From Progne subis subis (lineage: Eukaryota > Chordata > Aves > Passeriformes > Hirundinidae), in the NCBI GenBank assembly GCA_022316685.1, contig JAKJHU010000046.1, forward strand, positions 4,005,001 to 4,069,000: a stretch of DNA of 64,000 nucleotides. The letters run 5' to 3'. Made by a program: the position numbers and the translations under genes. Shown in pieces: positions 38,801 to 49,880 of this stretch (its first letter is position 1; each line of letters starts with the position of its first letter). The notes beneath the pieces were generated by a model, which was not told the origin of the DNA, did not search any database, and saw only the letters and a list, made by a program, of their open reading frames with translations.

Positions 38801-41800
38801 AGTCACCCCACAGAATTTATATTGCAGGCTGTACCTTTACACACAAGACTGAAAGGCACATCAAGGGCCCAACTTCTGCTATTGCATTTACAGAATTCCA
38901 TTCTAGAATTGTTCTCAGCAGCCTACAGTGGCAGTGCTTTAGGACCTATAAAAACTGTAGTCAGAAAAGCCAGTGCTTCACACACTGTCAGTGGTTAGCA
39001 TCTGCTGGGAGTGCTGAGGGCACTACTAACACCAGTTCAGAAAGTGGTATGGTGACACAAAGGGACTGAGAGAGGGGCACAAAGTCAGAAGGTAAAGAAA
39101 CCAGGATCAGGCAGACACTATTCCTAAAAAAAAAGAACATGCACTGTAAGTATCTACATGACCAAGACCAGACTGGATCCCAAAAGCATGAGGTCTGAGT
39201 TTTTGAGAGCTTTCTATTTACTTGAGCTGCTGGATAAACTTGATGCTCACATATAACCTCAGAAACCAAGGCTCTTGGCTGCAGACATCACGTGAACACA
39301 GCCGGCTGGGAGCCAGGAAATGTCTGACTATCTGCTAATTCATCAAATACAGCACAGCCAAGCAAGTTCCTTTTACATGAAATGACAACTCCTAAATTAT
39401 TGCATAAATGCTCAACTGCTGTTATTAGATGGAAATCATTTACTTTGACTAGAAAGCAAATAATGAATTTGCAAAAGAAAGCTGACTTCCCACTAACACT
39501 TCAAACACACTAATAAAAGTGCACACAGCACACGAAGATATGCAGGACAGACAACAAAGTAAAGTCACAGTGTTGCATGAAAGCCTCCCAAAAAGAATTT
39601 GAGGAGAATCCCAGGAGGCTGGATTGCTAATCAGCAAATGTATAGAAAAGACTGGATCAGAACTGGCTGGAGAGGACCAAAAGCCTGGAGAAACAGGCAG
39701 TAATTATCTGGAAGGAGGGTTCTAGACCAACATGACCACCACACAGACAAATGAGCTGCTTCTGCACTAAGTCCAGATGGAGTGCATGTGGAGTGGGCTG
39801 CTTCAGCTGCTGCAGATGGCAGTCAAGGGTAAGAGGTGCCTGGAGGCAAGTTTGGAAATAAAAGTGACACAACTGTCTAGGTTTGAACAGGTGAGTTCTT
39901 TTCACACCTGACAGGGACACAGAATTATTGTAGAAGGATCAAAGCAAGGGTAACTTCTGGGCAGGACCTTCTGGATAGGGACCAGGTATCTGAATCACAA
40001 ATGAGCTTCAAGAGGCAGCACAACCATCAGCAGAAGGTTAAATTATTTTAAAAAACATAATTCAGTAGCTTGAGAAGAGTTATTTAAGACTGACTCATTT
40101 GAGAGTTTCCACTAAAGGTCCTGTAGAACCTCTGCCTTCCTTCAGAACTGCTCTAAGATTAGAAAGCATTTGACATATAAGCAGATATGGACTGCTCCTC
40201 CCCTGCCCAAGGCACAGCACCTGGGATCACAAACCTGCTGTGTGACCTGAGGAATGCCAGGCACACATCCATTCTCAGATGTTTTTGAAGATTATTTCCA
40301 AAAGGAGGAAGTTCTTCACATTCCCTATCTTGGGAAAAAAATTCCAAAGGACCTAGAAAACAAAAATCTATCTTCCTCAAGAAATCAAGTACTTGGAAGT
40401 CTCTGGCACGCACTAGAAACCAGAGCAAGGGAATAAAACAAAAAAAAACCAAACCAAAAAAAAAAAAAACCCAAAAAACCAAACCAAAAGTCAGAGTTGC
40501 TTGTAGAACTTCATCCGCCCAAATGCAACACTGGTCCAAAATAGCTACACAAGGCTGCATTTCTGGCACTGAATCCAGGCTGAGAGTTTCCATTTGCTAG
40601 ATAGTGTAGGTCACGTCAGCACCAGACACCTTCAGGATTACCTCCACCTACACACAAGTAATCCTTTAAACTTACAGAGTTATCAACTGTCAATAGCATC
40701 TAAAGACCCAACCTTGCAACAGCATAAAGAATATCTGAGACAGATCTCTCCCTTTAAGTTCATTTTTGCATGTCTCAAGAAAAAGGGCTTTTCCTCCCCT
40801 CTTCCACTATTCCCTATGTCTCATATAACTCTCCCAGCTCTCACACATTCCCTTAAAAGTGCTCCTTGCCCACTGCTACACTTTGCAGCTCCACACCTGC
40901 CTTTCGGTTTCCAGACACACCTCTCTGTCTTCCTTCCTACTACACTCACTGAAGACAGGCCCCACACCTTCCCCCATGTTTCTCCACTCCATTCCTGCAA
41001 ACACTTGTTCCAAGATCCCAAAGCACAGTCAGGGTAGCTAGATAAGGGCTATCAAACTCTTCTCCAAAGATTTTCACAATTCACTTGACCAGAAACATAG
41101 GTCTAGATTTTTCAGCCAAATTTGCCAGACAAGAAGCGTTGGCTTTGCTTGGAAGAATCTGTTTTGCGTCACACCAGTTACCCAGAATGGCTGGCTGTCA
41201 GCAATACAGTTTCAGGTTCCCATTTCATGGGGAGGGCCCCTTACAGCCAGTGACAAAGATAGATGTCCCTGCACTCTGTTGAGTCATTTCCAAGTTTCAC
41301 TTGGCAGCGACTCAGGACCTCTGACAACATGCCACAGCCTGGCAGGATGGGATTGCTGGAAGGGGAATGCAGCCCCCACACTGCTTATGTCTCCTAATGG
41401 CAAACCTCTCAAATCTGGCATTTAGGTGCTGTTGCACCTGCATCACTCAGATCCTCTATATGAGCTGGGAAACAGCTGTTTTGCACTGGCTAACACCATG
41501 CTGATTTGACCGTGTGTTGGTAGTGAAATTCAGCTGCAAAAATGAATAAACAGAATACCCAGGATACTCTGACATGTAAGGACCAGTCTTGTCTCATGTC
41601 AGACTATTCCACCACCTGAGAGCATGGCAGGATATCTGAGACAGTGTGATTTGAGACAGCACAGAAGGAGACTCACAGGTCAGAGAGGTCCCATCTGGCT
41701 CACTGACACTGTACTAATCCAGAGCTCTGCAGGATTGATTATTCAGGCTCATCCAATGGCCATCCAATGTTTTCATCGATGACATGACACGTGCAAGTGG

Positions 41801-44800
41801 GTGGACAGTAACTTGGCTGCCCCAGGCAGATTACACTTGGGTGTGGATAACTAATGAGCTGTTCAGAAGAGATTTTTCTCCAGCAGGATGCCAAGTGTGC
41901 ATTGATAACAATCTTCTTTATGTCTGCAATCAAAAGATTTCATTATTGCCAACAGAGGAGAAAAGTATCTCCAGGGGCAATGCTGAGAGCTGAGTGGAAA
42001 GCTCAAGGTCTCTGAGTGCCTGTAGTCCTGCTGATGCTCTTCACCAGTGTCCTCTCCACCTGCCTGCAGCCAAAACCATGGCTAACAAGAATGTAGAGGC
42101 TCAGTCAGTTCACAGTGTGAAAAACTTAAATATTAATCACTAGTACTTTCCTACTTTGATTGATCCAGCGTTTGGGGAAAATAATCCAGTTTTGAGATTC
42201 AGTGAAACCTAAAAGGTTATCAGATCCTTACCCTGCCCCAAAAGAGATTCTGCCAACTCCTGAAGTCCCACAAACACTCACGCTTTTGTGTAGTTCAGAA
42301 TGAAGTCAATTCCCTTCTCATTGTCAAACTGGATGTCACGAGGCAGTTCACTGTGAGAATGGGCATCGATGCTCAGGGGAAAGCCCGGATGCCACTCCTT
42401 CCAGCTGAGAAAATAAGAGGGGGTTTGATTAACCATTTAACCTTATCAGCATGGGAACCGTGTCCTTATCTCTACTGTTTTGGTGACACACTGCTATAAA
42501 GGAATTTTGTGTCAGACTCAGGTCAAAGTAAGTGATTTACAGTACATCAATACCTACCAGTACCCCACAGAATCCTGAAGCAGACTGAAAGGCATCTACT
42601 TGGCCACCTACCTTCACAAAGCCTGAATTAACTCAATATCTGTGATATTTCTACATACTTGCCACATTTGATTGAAACTGGCAGTAGCTTTAAATGTATT
42701 ATGAGGGGAGGGGACAGAGAGACAGCTGCCCAATGCACGCTCATTCTTGGGACTGCACTTCTGCAGAACTGAGACACGGCAGCTAAAACTACTCAGGCCT
42801 GTATTTAGATTCCTTCAAAAGGCGCTCTCCAGGAGTTTTGATTCAACTGTTCAACCTCCTAATGGTCATGGCACACATTCTTTGTCCCATTTTCATTTCA
42901 AAACAAAAGAAAGTGCATTGCAAAGAATACTATGTCAATGGTATTTCCAAATTGCCTGCCACACACAGACTGCATTGTGTACTATCAGCTATGATATCAG
43001 CTATCAGAATTTTAAGTAGCTATTTTCCTGAAATTACAAACGGTTTTGCCTTCCGTCTTGCATATGTAAATAAAATTTTGTGGCACACCTCTTTTTGAAC
43101 CATATTTTCCTCTGCTCTATTTCCCCTAATTTGTAGGGAACAGCCTTTCTTGTTCAAATGAAATAAACAACACGTACGCCAAGCCTCAATCCATCAATTC
43201 TGAATAGACCCTTTGCCCTGACCCTTACTCTCTTGATAAGGAGATACAAGTGCAAGAAACTTTTAACAGAGCACGTCTCTAGCAAAAGCAGTTTCTAATG
43301 CCTTCTGGAGTTACCCTCTGAGAAAAGACAGAATTTTCTCATCATGACACTGACTAGGAAAAAATGTCTATGGCAGCGTAATATATATCTATAATACATA
43401 TGTGTGCATATATATATATGAACTATATATGTATAATACACATATGTGAGATTTTTAAATATCACAGCTGTGCTCTGTTAGCACATTCCTGTTCACTCAA
43501 ACAGGGCCAGGTTGTCACTGCACCCTGGCACAGGAAACAACTCAAGCTAGCTTGGAGCAGTAGCCAAAAAGCTGTAGGAGAAGCTGACATGTTCAGATCA
43601 TATTCTAAAACTGTAATACTGCTTGTAATAGGCAAATGAAACATGCCTTCAAATCCTCCTTGAAGATTTCCCTTGAAAGCACAGTGGTGTGCCAGAGGGC
43701 CCACACAGAGGCAGCATCAGTGAATTCCCACTTAAGTCTTCCAGATAGGTTTATCTGAGGTAAGCATCTCATAATGCCACTTGCACCAGGATGATCATCA
43801 CTTTACAATGAACTCCATCTAAGTAAAAACCAGATATTGCCATGTTACTTAGGCTTTCTCTTATTCAGCAGTTGAGTAACCAGAGGTATGTGATAATGTG
43901 AATATACTCTGCCAAACTCTGATGAGGATAGTCCCTGGAGCAGTGGGAAACTCACCGGTACATTTTCTGACGGGATTCGAGCTCTTTGCGTCTGTGCTGC
44001 TTGAGAATCTGAGTCTTGTCATCTCGGGGGAGCTTTGCTTAACATGAAAAAGAGACATGGTTATGAGGTTCCTCTGCCTATCACTGCCCAGGTGTTGAGA
44101 AGGACAGTAAAGTTTTCAAAGCTTTGAACTTCTGATCTATACTTTTACAAAGTTTCTGCAGGAAATGCTTACATGATCCAATTTAGTACTTTTGAGTAGA
44201 AACACAGGTCCTTAAAGAATTTGTGGAAGAAGATAAGCTCCTGACTTGGTGCTTACAGGGGGAAATTAGCTTAAGATAGGAACATCTGCCCCAACAGTAT
44301 ATAACCCTGGATTTCTAGTGTAGACACTTGCTGTACATATTTAGGGTTTAATGGTCTGAAGAGCAGCATGGGAACTAATTTTACAGTTCAGTATCTAGGG
44401 GAATTTCCAGCAATAAAAAAAACCCATAACATTCTTCCAGCTTATCTTCTCTGCTAAAAGACATCTCCAGGAAACATCTCCAAGCTTTTGTCCTTGAGCA
44501 ATGCTCTCCCCTGTCAGCCTGGGGCAATAATGACATCTTCCAGTCATGAGAACAGAAAATAAAAACAATGAGACTTCAGTTCCAGATATTTTGCTCTTCT
44601 GACCATGAATTCAACACAACATCAAATAATACAGACTTCCTTAGTGATCAGAGAAAGGGCAAGGTATGAGACTCACTTTACATACACAAATGTGGAGACA
44701 GATAAAACCAGTAGGAGTTTCATGACAAAAGCTGTTTGGGGTTGGAAATATCAGACGTAATACTGCTGATAACATATACAGCTAATGGTTTCCAGGTGGT

Positions 44801-47800
44801 TGTGTTCAAGTTACCAAGAGACTTTCACTTGCTCTTGCCCTTTACCTCACCATATTCTGAAAGCCATGCAAAGCTGCCTTCCATGGAAGTGGTACCGTTA
44901 TACAGCAAAATATGAAAAATGGAAAGACCAAAAATAAACTGACACATAGTTGTCACTATAGGACAAAAGACTTCAAACACAAAGTGCCCCAGACAGGAGT
45001 AGCCAAAAATGTAAGGGGAATATGAACACTTATTTCCTACCACCTCACACTTGTTTCGGCTGTTTTCATGCTGCAGAACACTTATAGCAGCCAACCTACC
45101 CCAGGTACCAGAGAGGGGAAAAACCAACCACCAGTGACAAATGTCTGCTCAAACCCTGGTCACAGCAAGTAGGTGTCAGTGACACTTAAAACGCTTTTCT
45201 CAGTTGGTCACCATTACTTGGAGCAGTCAAATCCATCACCCTGCCTTGTCCGGACTTGACAGCATGCAAAGAGAACGAATGAAAAGTAAGCTGCTGTTTC
45301 AGTTTGCACCTGCTGAGCAGCTTCGGGACTTTATTTCACTCTCATGAAAACAAGACAATTTGCAGGCAATTAATCAAGGGCCACTTAGGAGCTTAGTGTG
45401 AAACAAACAGGGAGCGCTAATTCTAATTAGAGCAAAATGGCTTCCAGCAATGGGGATGTGGAGCAGTCAAATATTTGGCATTAGAGTCAGCCTTCAAATT
45501 CAAGGAGAGTGTAATAAGCCAAAGTTAGGACTCTTCCTTGTATATTCTTCCCAAAGTATCCAACCCAACTGCCAGTGCCTAGACCAATGAGCCGCTCAGG
45601 AAGTATTCCCGCAGGGAAAGCCCATTCTCCAGGATGCAGCAGGGGTCTGGCAGTGGATCTTCATCAGAGAGAGAAGATTGGGAGGTACATGGAAAACTGG
45701 GAAGGAGAGATGGAAGAATTCCAGGTGGTCTGCAGGAAATCTGGTTTCTAATAGCTCTCACCTCTTCCATCTCGAAGAACAACCTCCTTTTCATCTGTAA
45801 TCCAGCGGTAACATGGGAACTCCAAATAGTCACCCACTGGTGTTTTAACAGTGATATACTTAAGGTACCAGTCATCCTGGTACCAGTATTTTCGTTTCTC
45901 GATTTTTATTAGCTGAATTTCTCCAAGGTCTTCTTCCACAGTCACATCATAGGAGTCAACCTGCAGAGCAGAATACAGCCAGTGATCCACTGCACATGCA
46001 GGAAGCACCACCAGCACTACCCAGGCACACCTCGTCTTTCCTCACACAGCTTTCCAGCTTCTTGTGGGTGAAAAAAGGAAGTCCTATTACTGGACTGCAG
46101 TGCAACAGAAAGATGAAAAAAAGAACAAACAATAGCATGCAAAACACTCCAGAAATTGAGAAACATTTTTGGATTCAACCTAAAAACAGTATTACTCCTT
46201 GAAATGTTTGCAAGTCTTAGAAAAAACATGCAGGCCATGAAATTATTCACTACTTTCCTAGCAATAGGTGAAGGAGGTACTGCTAAGGCACATCTACTCA
46301 TGCAGCTGGAGTGGAAAGACGTTAAAGAGATTAAAACATTGGACTAGGAATTTAAAGACCTCTGTGTGTTAGTTATGTGTGCTTCAGACTAAAGACAGTA
46401 TCCAGGTCACCTAAATCCACTTTGCTTTTGCTCCCTGGTCTTCTTCAATTCTCCCTTTTTAAAATGAGGACAATGCTATGTTTCATGTTTGTACAGCTAA
46501 AATTTGGACAACTACACATTTTATGTTTGTAAGGCTCAGATGTACAAAGGAATTTAAGTACAGTGTCACATCTAGAGCTATATACACATAAGATTTACAT
46601 TAAAGAGCAATATGAACCAGATCCAAGGAGCTGATAGAAATGTCACATTGTCAGTCAACTTTCAAAAGAAACTTATTCCTCTGGTAACAACCTACATGCC
46701 TGTATTAAAATAGCCCTAGTTACTGTTTATGTAATGCAAAAAGGACATGCAATTAAGCTAAATGATCCTGGAGTTTTTTTAATCTTTTTATGACCATCAC
46801 AATTCCAATTTTAATGGCAGTTGTGAAAGGGAGGGCTCCCTCCTGGTACCTCACACAGCTTCTGCTGTCTCCAAGCCAGCGCTGCCATGGGCTTACTTCA
46901 GATGACAATTTTGCTAATACTGTAAAGGTGTGTCATGTTCCAGAGAACGTACAAGGTGCAGGTAAGAACTGACACTTATTTGCTCAAGGTTTCTATGACA
47001 TTTGTTGTACGAGGTCCCTTGGCAAACACCAGTGTGGCTGCATGGTGAGCAAGAGATGCAAGGAGCTTTTAAATGCTTGAGCTTGAGTGCAGAGTGAGAG
47101 AACAGAAGTAATGAAAACTATTGGAGTGTCCAAACTCCTGTATCATCCTGTTCAAGAAGTTTAATCTCTCACAAAAACTGAGTCTTCTCTCTTTCTGAGG
47201 AGAGATTCTTACTGACCATTCTTATATTGCAAAAAGGATGGCACTGACAACTCCTCTTTCTATAAGCACAAAGCTCTAAGTGGAGAGAACTGTATTTCCT
47301 TTCTGGAAATACATGTTAGTACTTTTCTTTCAACAGAAGCAAAAAAGCAGATGAAAGGGGAACCGGAAGGAAAGAGAGAACTGAGAGACACCATAAAACT
47401 TTGAAATCACTCAGCACCAGAGGAATTTACTCAAAAGACACTATGCAAAGAAAAGAAACTATGATTTTCAGCATTGCCTGTGTCTGGAACTTGAAGTAAG
47501 TCAGAAAAAGTACAACTGAGCTACCATTGTGCAAATTCCTTCAGGCTTTTCCACATACTTTTCCCTCAGTCAACATCTGCCATGCAAATCTCCTATTCAG
47601 ATCTGTCTTCTTTAATCACATCTAGTAATATGCCCAATTTGCAATAATGCAAATGAAGACATCTTGAGGATAACGGAACTACAGAGCCTGGCCCAACATT
47701 TAGGGGAAAAAAGCCCATACCTGGAAAGTAGACAACAAATTACAAAATAATACTGCAAAATTCTGCTCATCCATTAAAAAGTGATATGTAATTTAGAAAT

Positions 47801-49880
47801 GGATTAACAATTGAATTGCTTTGCAGAAAAAATTATAAAGACAGTATTGAAATAAACACTAAAGGCAGAACTGTGAAAACAATTGCTACATTTTGCAAAC
47901 CAACCAAACTCAAAATCTTCTGGCCTGCTTCAGTTTTAGTTTTCTGGTTCTGTACTGGCATTTTTCTTTTCTTTCCTTTTTCCCTTGCATAACATATTAT
48001 TAAGACACAAGTTTTTGTGCACAATGTAACCTGAACAGGTGCCTGGAAAAACATGCTGCATTCCCCAAGAAAACATCCTCAAAACCAACACTTAGCACAT
48101 TGTACTGCAAGTCTCCAGTGAGACAGACACTTTAACAGCACACAGACTTATTCTGATAGTCCACAGTAAATACACGGCAAAAAACTGTCAGCTACTAACA
48201 CCCTCTGTTTGTTGCTCCCTCACCCAGTGGATATATCACTGCTCCTGCTGGACCTGGTCCCACAGCAGCTCGCCACTTGCTGCTGGGCAGATACTGAATG
48301 CTCCCCTCGTGGCATTTTCTCCCTGTGACAGGATCCAGTTCAATTGAATGCTCAGAATACTGCCAGGCTCTCCATCAGAGCCACCTGAAACCCTCTTTTG
48401 CAGCCCAGGAATAAGAGCAAATTGCCGGGTCAGTAAAACCCTGGTGGTGGTCTCCTCAGCTGGGCAGGGCTCAGTCCTTCTGAGAGAGTGCCCTAACCCT
48501 AAAGTTTGCAGGGCAGTCTGAGGTCTCCTTCAACCTCTCTTGCTAATGTTGTTCAGTTCTGCCTAAAGTATGTGACTATTCAGCAAATAAGAGAGAACAA
48601 TGACTGGATGTCCGTTGGGGAGATTCAGGTAACAAGGTCCCAAGCTAATGAATGCTTAGTCATGAAAGAAAATTAACTTCAGTAGCAGTGGCTGGTAAAT
48701 ATCTGGGGAACCACAGCCACACATGCTATCATCACCTACTCAAAATGCTGACTTCTGTTAAGTGTGTCACATTTATGATGTTTAACACAGAACAGACCAC
48801 GAACCTAATTCAGGCTGCGAACCACATGGTTGATAAAAACACACCTCAAGGCAAAGCATCAGCATCAGCACTATGACACTGAAGACCCATTTGTAGATGC
48901 GGGAGGTCTAACTTCCAAACTTCTGAATATCTTTTTAAAACTTTCAAAGTTGCTTCTATCTCATCAGACCTTCTAGAAACTATGAATTTGGTTTCCAGGT
49001 AAAATACACATTTAGGAAAGGGAGAAAAAAAAGTCCATTATTTTCAAAGTGGACAATAAGCAGATATATTCTAAACCAGTGTTCAGAGTACAAGCAATTA
49101 CATTTGGATAATCTAAATACAGTGACAGGAGCAGAGAGGACAGGGCAGAGCAAACAGCAGAATCTGAGTTAAGAAGAGCACAGCTGATAGCCCAGCCACA
49201 ACTTCATTCTCACACATTCACGCTGTTTCTCAGCTTTTATTGACGTTGCCCTATACTTTCTCTTGGCAGGCATTGTAATTCCCACTAGATGCTCTTATCT
49301 CTTTGTTTAATTCTTTGGAGATAACAGGGCTGTGACTGTGAGTAAATACTGACCCTAAGCATAAGCTATCAACAGGAAACGCACAATTTCTTTTTAGTGT
49401 TTGTAAAGAAAGTACGAGGAGATCTGAAAGCCCGCTGTAAGCCAGAAGCAAAGGGCCCCATCTTTACCGACCACAGCCAGAGCTAACTCCTAGGGCAGGG
49501 ACGCGGATGACGGGCGGCCGGGGAGGGCAGCGGGTACCTCGGACTCGGTGTCCCGCTCCGAGAGCACCGGCACACGGAGACGAGAGCTTAAAGAAAGTCC
49601 AGCCCAGCCCAGCCCCTCGGGGCACTGGACAGGGGGCGGCCGAGGCGCCGCTGATGCTCCGCCGTCCGCGGCACGGCGGCTCGGGGCAGCGCGGATGGTG
49701 CGCGGTGCCCGCAGCGCCCGCGGGACTCACCGCGCCGCGCTCGAAGTCGTTGTAGAAGGGCTTGTCCAGGAGGTGCCTCTCGCTGCAGCCGTCCGTGCCC
49801 TGCAGGGTCAGGTACACGTAGTCGTCGGTGCCCGCGAACCACTGGGTGCCCGTGGCCACCGTGACGGTGTAGGACGGCAT
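23676..49880 (-). CDS. ALOX5: Arachidonate 5-lipoxygenase, complete 14-exon gene
   Basis: Joining the 14 exons listed below gives 150+199+82+123+107+173+147+204+87+179+122+101+171+180 = 2025 nt, or 674 residues plus stop, the same length as human 5-LOX. All junctions are GT/AG and phases match. The enzyme is a non-heme iron dioxygenase that, with FLAP at the nuclear envelope, turns arachidonic acid into 5-HPETE and leukotriene A4. An N-terminal C2-like PLAT domain spans roughly residues 1-115 and the catalytic domain the rest. The iron ligands His368, His373, His551 and Asn555 are present (Met-inclusive numbering), as are the cork residues Phe178 and Tyr182. Differences from human are Val674 for Ile, Thr272 for Ser, Val521 for Arg, and loss of the basic residues at 159 and 162. 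The coding span is about 26 kb. Nothing suggests a pseudogene. Confidence 0.98.
23856..25060 (-). other. ALOX5: ALOX5 intron 13
   Basis: This 1.2-kb intron has no recognised repeat. A 154-codon plus-strand frame at 24364-24828 has no family resemblance and is taken as chance. Confidence 0.8.
25061..25231 (-). CDS. ALOX5: ALOX5 exon 13
   Basis: It is 171 nt and encodes residues 559-615, from [15 protein letters not shown] to ALSQFQDKE. The acceptor is GTGCAG and the donor GTAAGTC. It contains [15 protein letters not shown], which lines the substrate channel, with the conserved His601 and Ala604. Confidence 0.97.
25232..27043 (-). other. ALOX5: ALOX5 intron 12
   Basis: This 1.8-kb intron holds an A17 run (26294-26310) and a CR1 fragment (26321-26525), annotated separately. 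Nothing else was recognised. Confidence 0.8.
26321..26525 (-). mobile_element. CR1 LINE fragment in ALOX5 intron 12
   Basis: The plus strand shows the antisense CR1 3' region: TCATAGAATATCTCAAGTTG, GAAGGGACCTATAAGGATC, CAAATGCTCCTTGAACTCTG and CTTCCCTGGGGAGCCTG. The element lies in sense with respect to ALOX5. An unusual A17 run sits directly beyond its 3' terminus. Confidence 0.9.
27044..27144 (-). CDS. ALOX5: ALOX5 exon 12 (iron ligands His551, Asn555)
   Basis: It is 101 nt and encodes residues 525-558. The acceptor is CATTTAG before 27144 and the donor GTAGGA after 27044. The [11 protein letters not shown] motif supplies two iron ligands, His551 and Asn555. The segment [15 protein letters not shown] replaces the human FPKSVKSREQLSEYL. 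Confidence 0.97.
27145..29287 (-). other. ALOX5: ALOX5 intron 11
   Basis: A 2.1-kb intron. No repeat family or additional exon was recognised. Confidence 0.8.
29288..29409 (-). CDS. ALOX5: ALOX5 exon 11
   Basis: It is 122 nt and encodes residues 484-525; the acceptor is CTGCAG before 29409 and the donor GTAAGG. It carries [10 protein letters not shown] where human has YGMRGRKSSG. The PKA-site serine 524 is kept, but Arg521 and Ser523 are Val and Ala. This is one of the more divergent exons compared with human. Confidence 0.96.
29410..32069 (-). other. ALOX5: ALOX5 intron 10
   Basis: A 2.7-kb intron. Only short A-rich runs are seen, for example near 31100 and 31732. No repeat family was recognised. 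Confidence 0.8.
32070..32248 (-). CDS. ALOX5: ALOX5 exon 10
   Basis: It is 179 nt and encodes residues 425-484, from [17 protein letters not shown] to VWEAIK. The acceptor is CTGCAG before 32248 and the donor AG|GTAAAA after 32070. It ends in phase 2 and joins exon 11 as AG+T (Ser484, Thr in human). Confidence 0.96.
32249..33936 (-). other. ALOX5: ALOX5 intron 9
   Basis: A 1.7-kb intron containing one internal CR1 fragment (about 33300-33395). Otherwise unremarkable. Confidence 0.8.
33300..33395 (-). mobile_element. CR1 LINE internal fragment in ALOX5 intron 9
   Basis: The plus strand reads CATCGAGCTTGATGTCATC, TGTGAACTTGTTGAGGATGC and CACCCAAATCAGTGATAG. This matches, in antisense, the avian CR1 region inside the reverse-transcriptase reading frame. 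Both sides are decayed. Confidence 0.65.
33937..34023 (-). CDS. ALOX5: ALOX5 exon 9
   Basis: It is 87 nt and encodes residues 396-424, [15 protein letters not shown] to CECGLFDK. The acceptor is TTCACAG before 34023 and the donor GTAGGT after 33937. Leu, Asn and Arg residues that line the active site in the family are kept. Confidence 0.97.
34233..34436 (-). CDS. ALOX5: ALOX5 exon 8 (iron ligands His368, His373)
   Basis: It is 204 nt and encodes residues 328-395. The lipoxygenase signature [19 protein letters not shown] carries the iron ligands His368 and His373. The acceptor is TTTCAG before 34436 and the donor GTTAGT after 34233. It is separated from exon 9 by 209 nt and from exon 7 by a 98-nt intron. 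Confidence 0.98.
34535..34681 (-). CDS. ALOX5: ALOX5 exon 7
   Basis: It is 147 nt and encodes residues 279-327, from [19 protein letters not shown] to VPIAIQ. The acceptor is CCCCACAG before 34681, preceded by an unusually long T/G-rich tract. The donor is GTGGGC after 34535. Confidence 0.97.
34682..35446 (-). other. ALOX5: ALOX5 intron 6 with 75-nt T/G-rich acceptor tract
   Basis: This 765-nt intron has a 3' end (plus strand 34689-34762) that is almost only A and C on plus, so T and G on minus. Its T12 run directly precedes CCCCACAG. The low-complexity tract therefore serves as the polypyrimidine tract of exon 7. Confidence 0.85.
35447..35619 (-). CDS. ALOX5: ALOX5 exon 6 (MK2-site region)
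   Basis: It is 173 nt and encodes residues 221-278. The acceptor is CCTTTAG before 35619 and the donor GTATGG after 35447. It contains [12 protein letters not shown], where human has LERQLSLEQEVQ, so the MAPKAPK2 phospho-acceptor position 272 is Thr. Confidence 0.97.
36509..36555. repeat. Poly(A) tract with G interruptions
   Basis: A run of about 26 A followed by two further A runs separated by single Gs. No repeat element was recognised attached to either side. Confidence 0.9.
38268..38400 (-). mobile_element. Old CR1-type LINE fragment (probable)
   Basis: Plus-strand words such as AAAGCCAAAAGGGACCATGA, CCCTGACCTCC and CAGAGAATGTCACCGATC resemble an old CR1/L3-like 3' region shared by birds, turtles and crocodilians. 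The copy is strongly diverged, so the family is uncertain. Confidence 0.5.
38563..38669 (-). CDS. ALOX5: ALOX5 exon 5
   Basis: It is 107 nt and encodes residues 185-221, beginning [14 protein letters not shown]. The annotated acceptor is TTTTTAG before 38669, chosen because it preserves the length and phase of the human exon; the donor is GTGAGT after 38563. A second, stronger-looking acceptor (T12 then CAG) lies 27 nt upstream at 38697 and would add nine in-frame codons. Confidence 0.95.
38670..42281 (-). other. ALOX5: ALOX5 intron 4
   Basis: A 3.6-kb intron holding an A/C-rich tract (40436-40489). A 147-codon plus-strand frame at 40594-41037 and a 156-codon frame at 38528-38998 show no family resemblance. 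No extra exon was recognised. Confidence 0.8.
40436..40489. repeat. A/C-rich low-complexity tract
   Basis: Nearly pure A and C with AACCAAACCAAA-type units, similar to the tracts at 12.1-12.6 kb and 34.7 kb. Confidence 0.8.
42282..42404 (-). CDS. ALOX5: ALOX5 exon 4 (FY cork)
   Basis: It is 123 nt and encodes residues 144-185. The acceptor is TTCTCAG before 42404 and the donor GTGAGT after 42282. It contains the active-site cork residues Phe178 and Tyr182 (DFILNYTK). The region [13 protein letters not shown] replaces human SIDAKCHKDLPRD, removing the two lysines of a reported nuclear-import element. Confidence 0.97.
42405..43955 (-). other. ALOX5: ALOX5 intron 3
   Basis: A 1.55-kb intron with a TA-rich dyad microsatellite at 43380-43447, flanked by CATATGTG-type words. 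Nothing else was recognised. Confidence 0.8.
43380..43447. repeat. AT-rich (TA)n dyad
   Basis: Alternating T/A with CATATGTGTG and ACACATATGTG near its ends, forming an imperfect palindrome. Confidence 0.75.
43956..44037 (-). CDS. ALOX5: ALOX5 exon 3
   Basis: It is 82 nt and encodes residues 117-144, A-K-L-P-R-D-D to R-Q-K-M-Y-R. The acceptor is ATGTTAAG before 44037 (a weak tract) and the donor GTGAGT after 43956. The basic [13 protein letters not shown] segment, part of a reported nuclear-import element in human 5-LOX, is well kept. Confidence 0.95.
44038..45761 (-). other. ALOX5: ALOX5 intron 2
   Basis: A 1.7-kb intron in which no repeat or extra exon was recognised. Confidence 0.8.
45762..45960 (-). 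CDS. ALOX5: ALOX5 exon 2 (PLAT/C2-like domain)
   Basis: It is 199 nt and encodes residues 51-117. The acceptor is CTCTGCAG before 45960 and the donor GTGAGA after 45762. It continues the beta-sandwich lipid-binding domain, with [15 protein letters not shown] and FPCYRWI carrying the conserved membrane-facing tryptophans. Confidence 0.98.
45961..49730 (-). other. ALOX5: ALOX5 intron 1
   Basis: At 3.8 kb this is the longest ALOX5 intron. It holds a CT-rich segment at about 48230-48510 with a short telomere-like CCCTAACCCTAAA. Its 5' end (49490-49730) is inside the CpG-rich promoter region. No extra exon was recognised. Confidence 0.8.

Noticed and set aside
48485..48505. Telomere-like CCCTAACCCTAAA
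   Set aside because: Only two units are present, which is expected by chance. It is not an interstitial telomere array.
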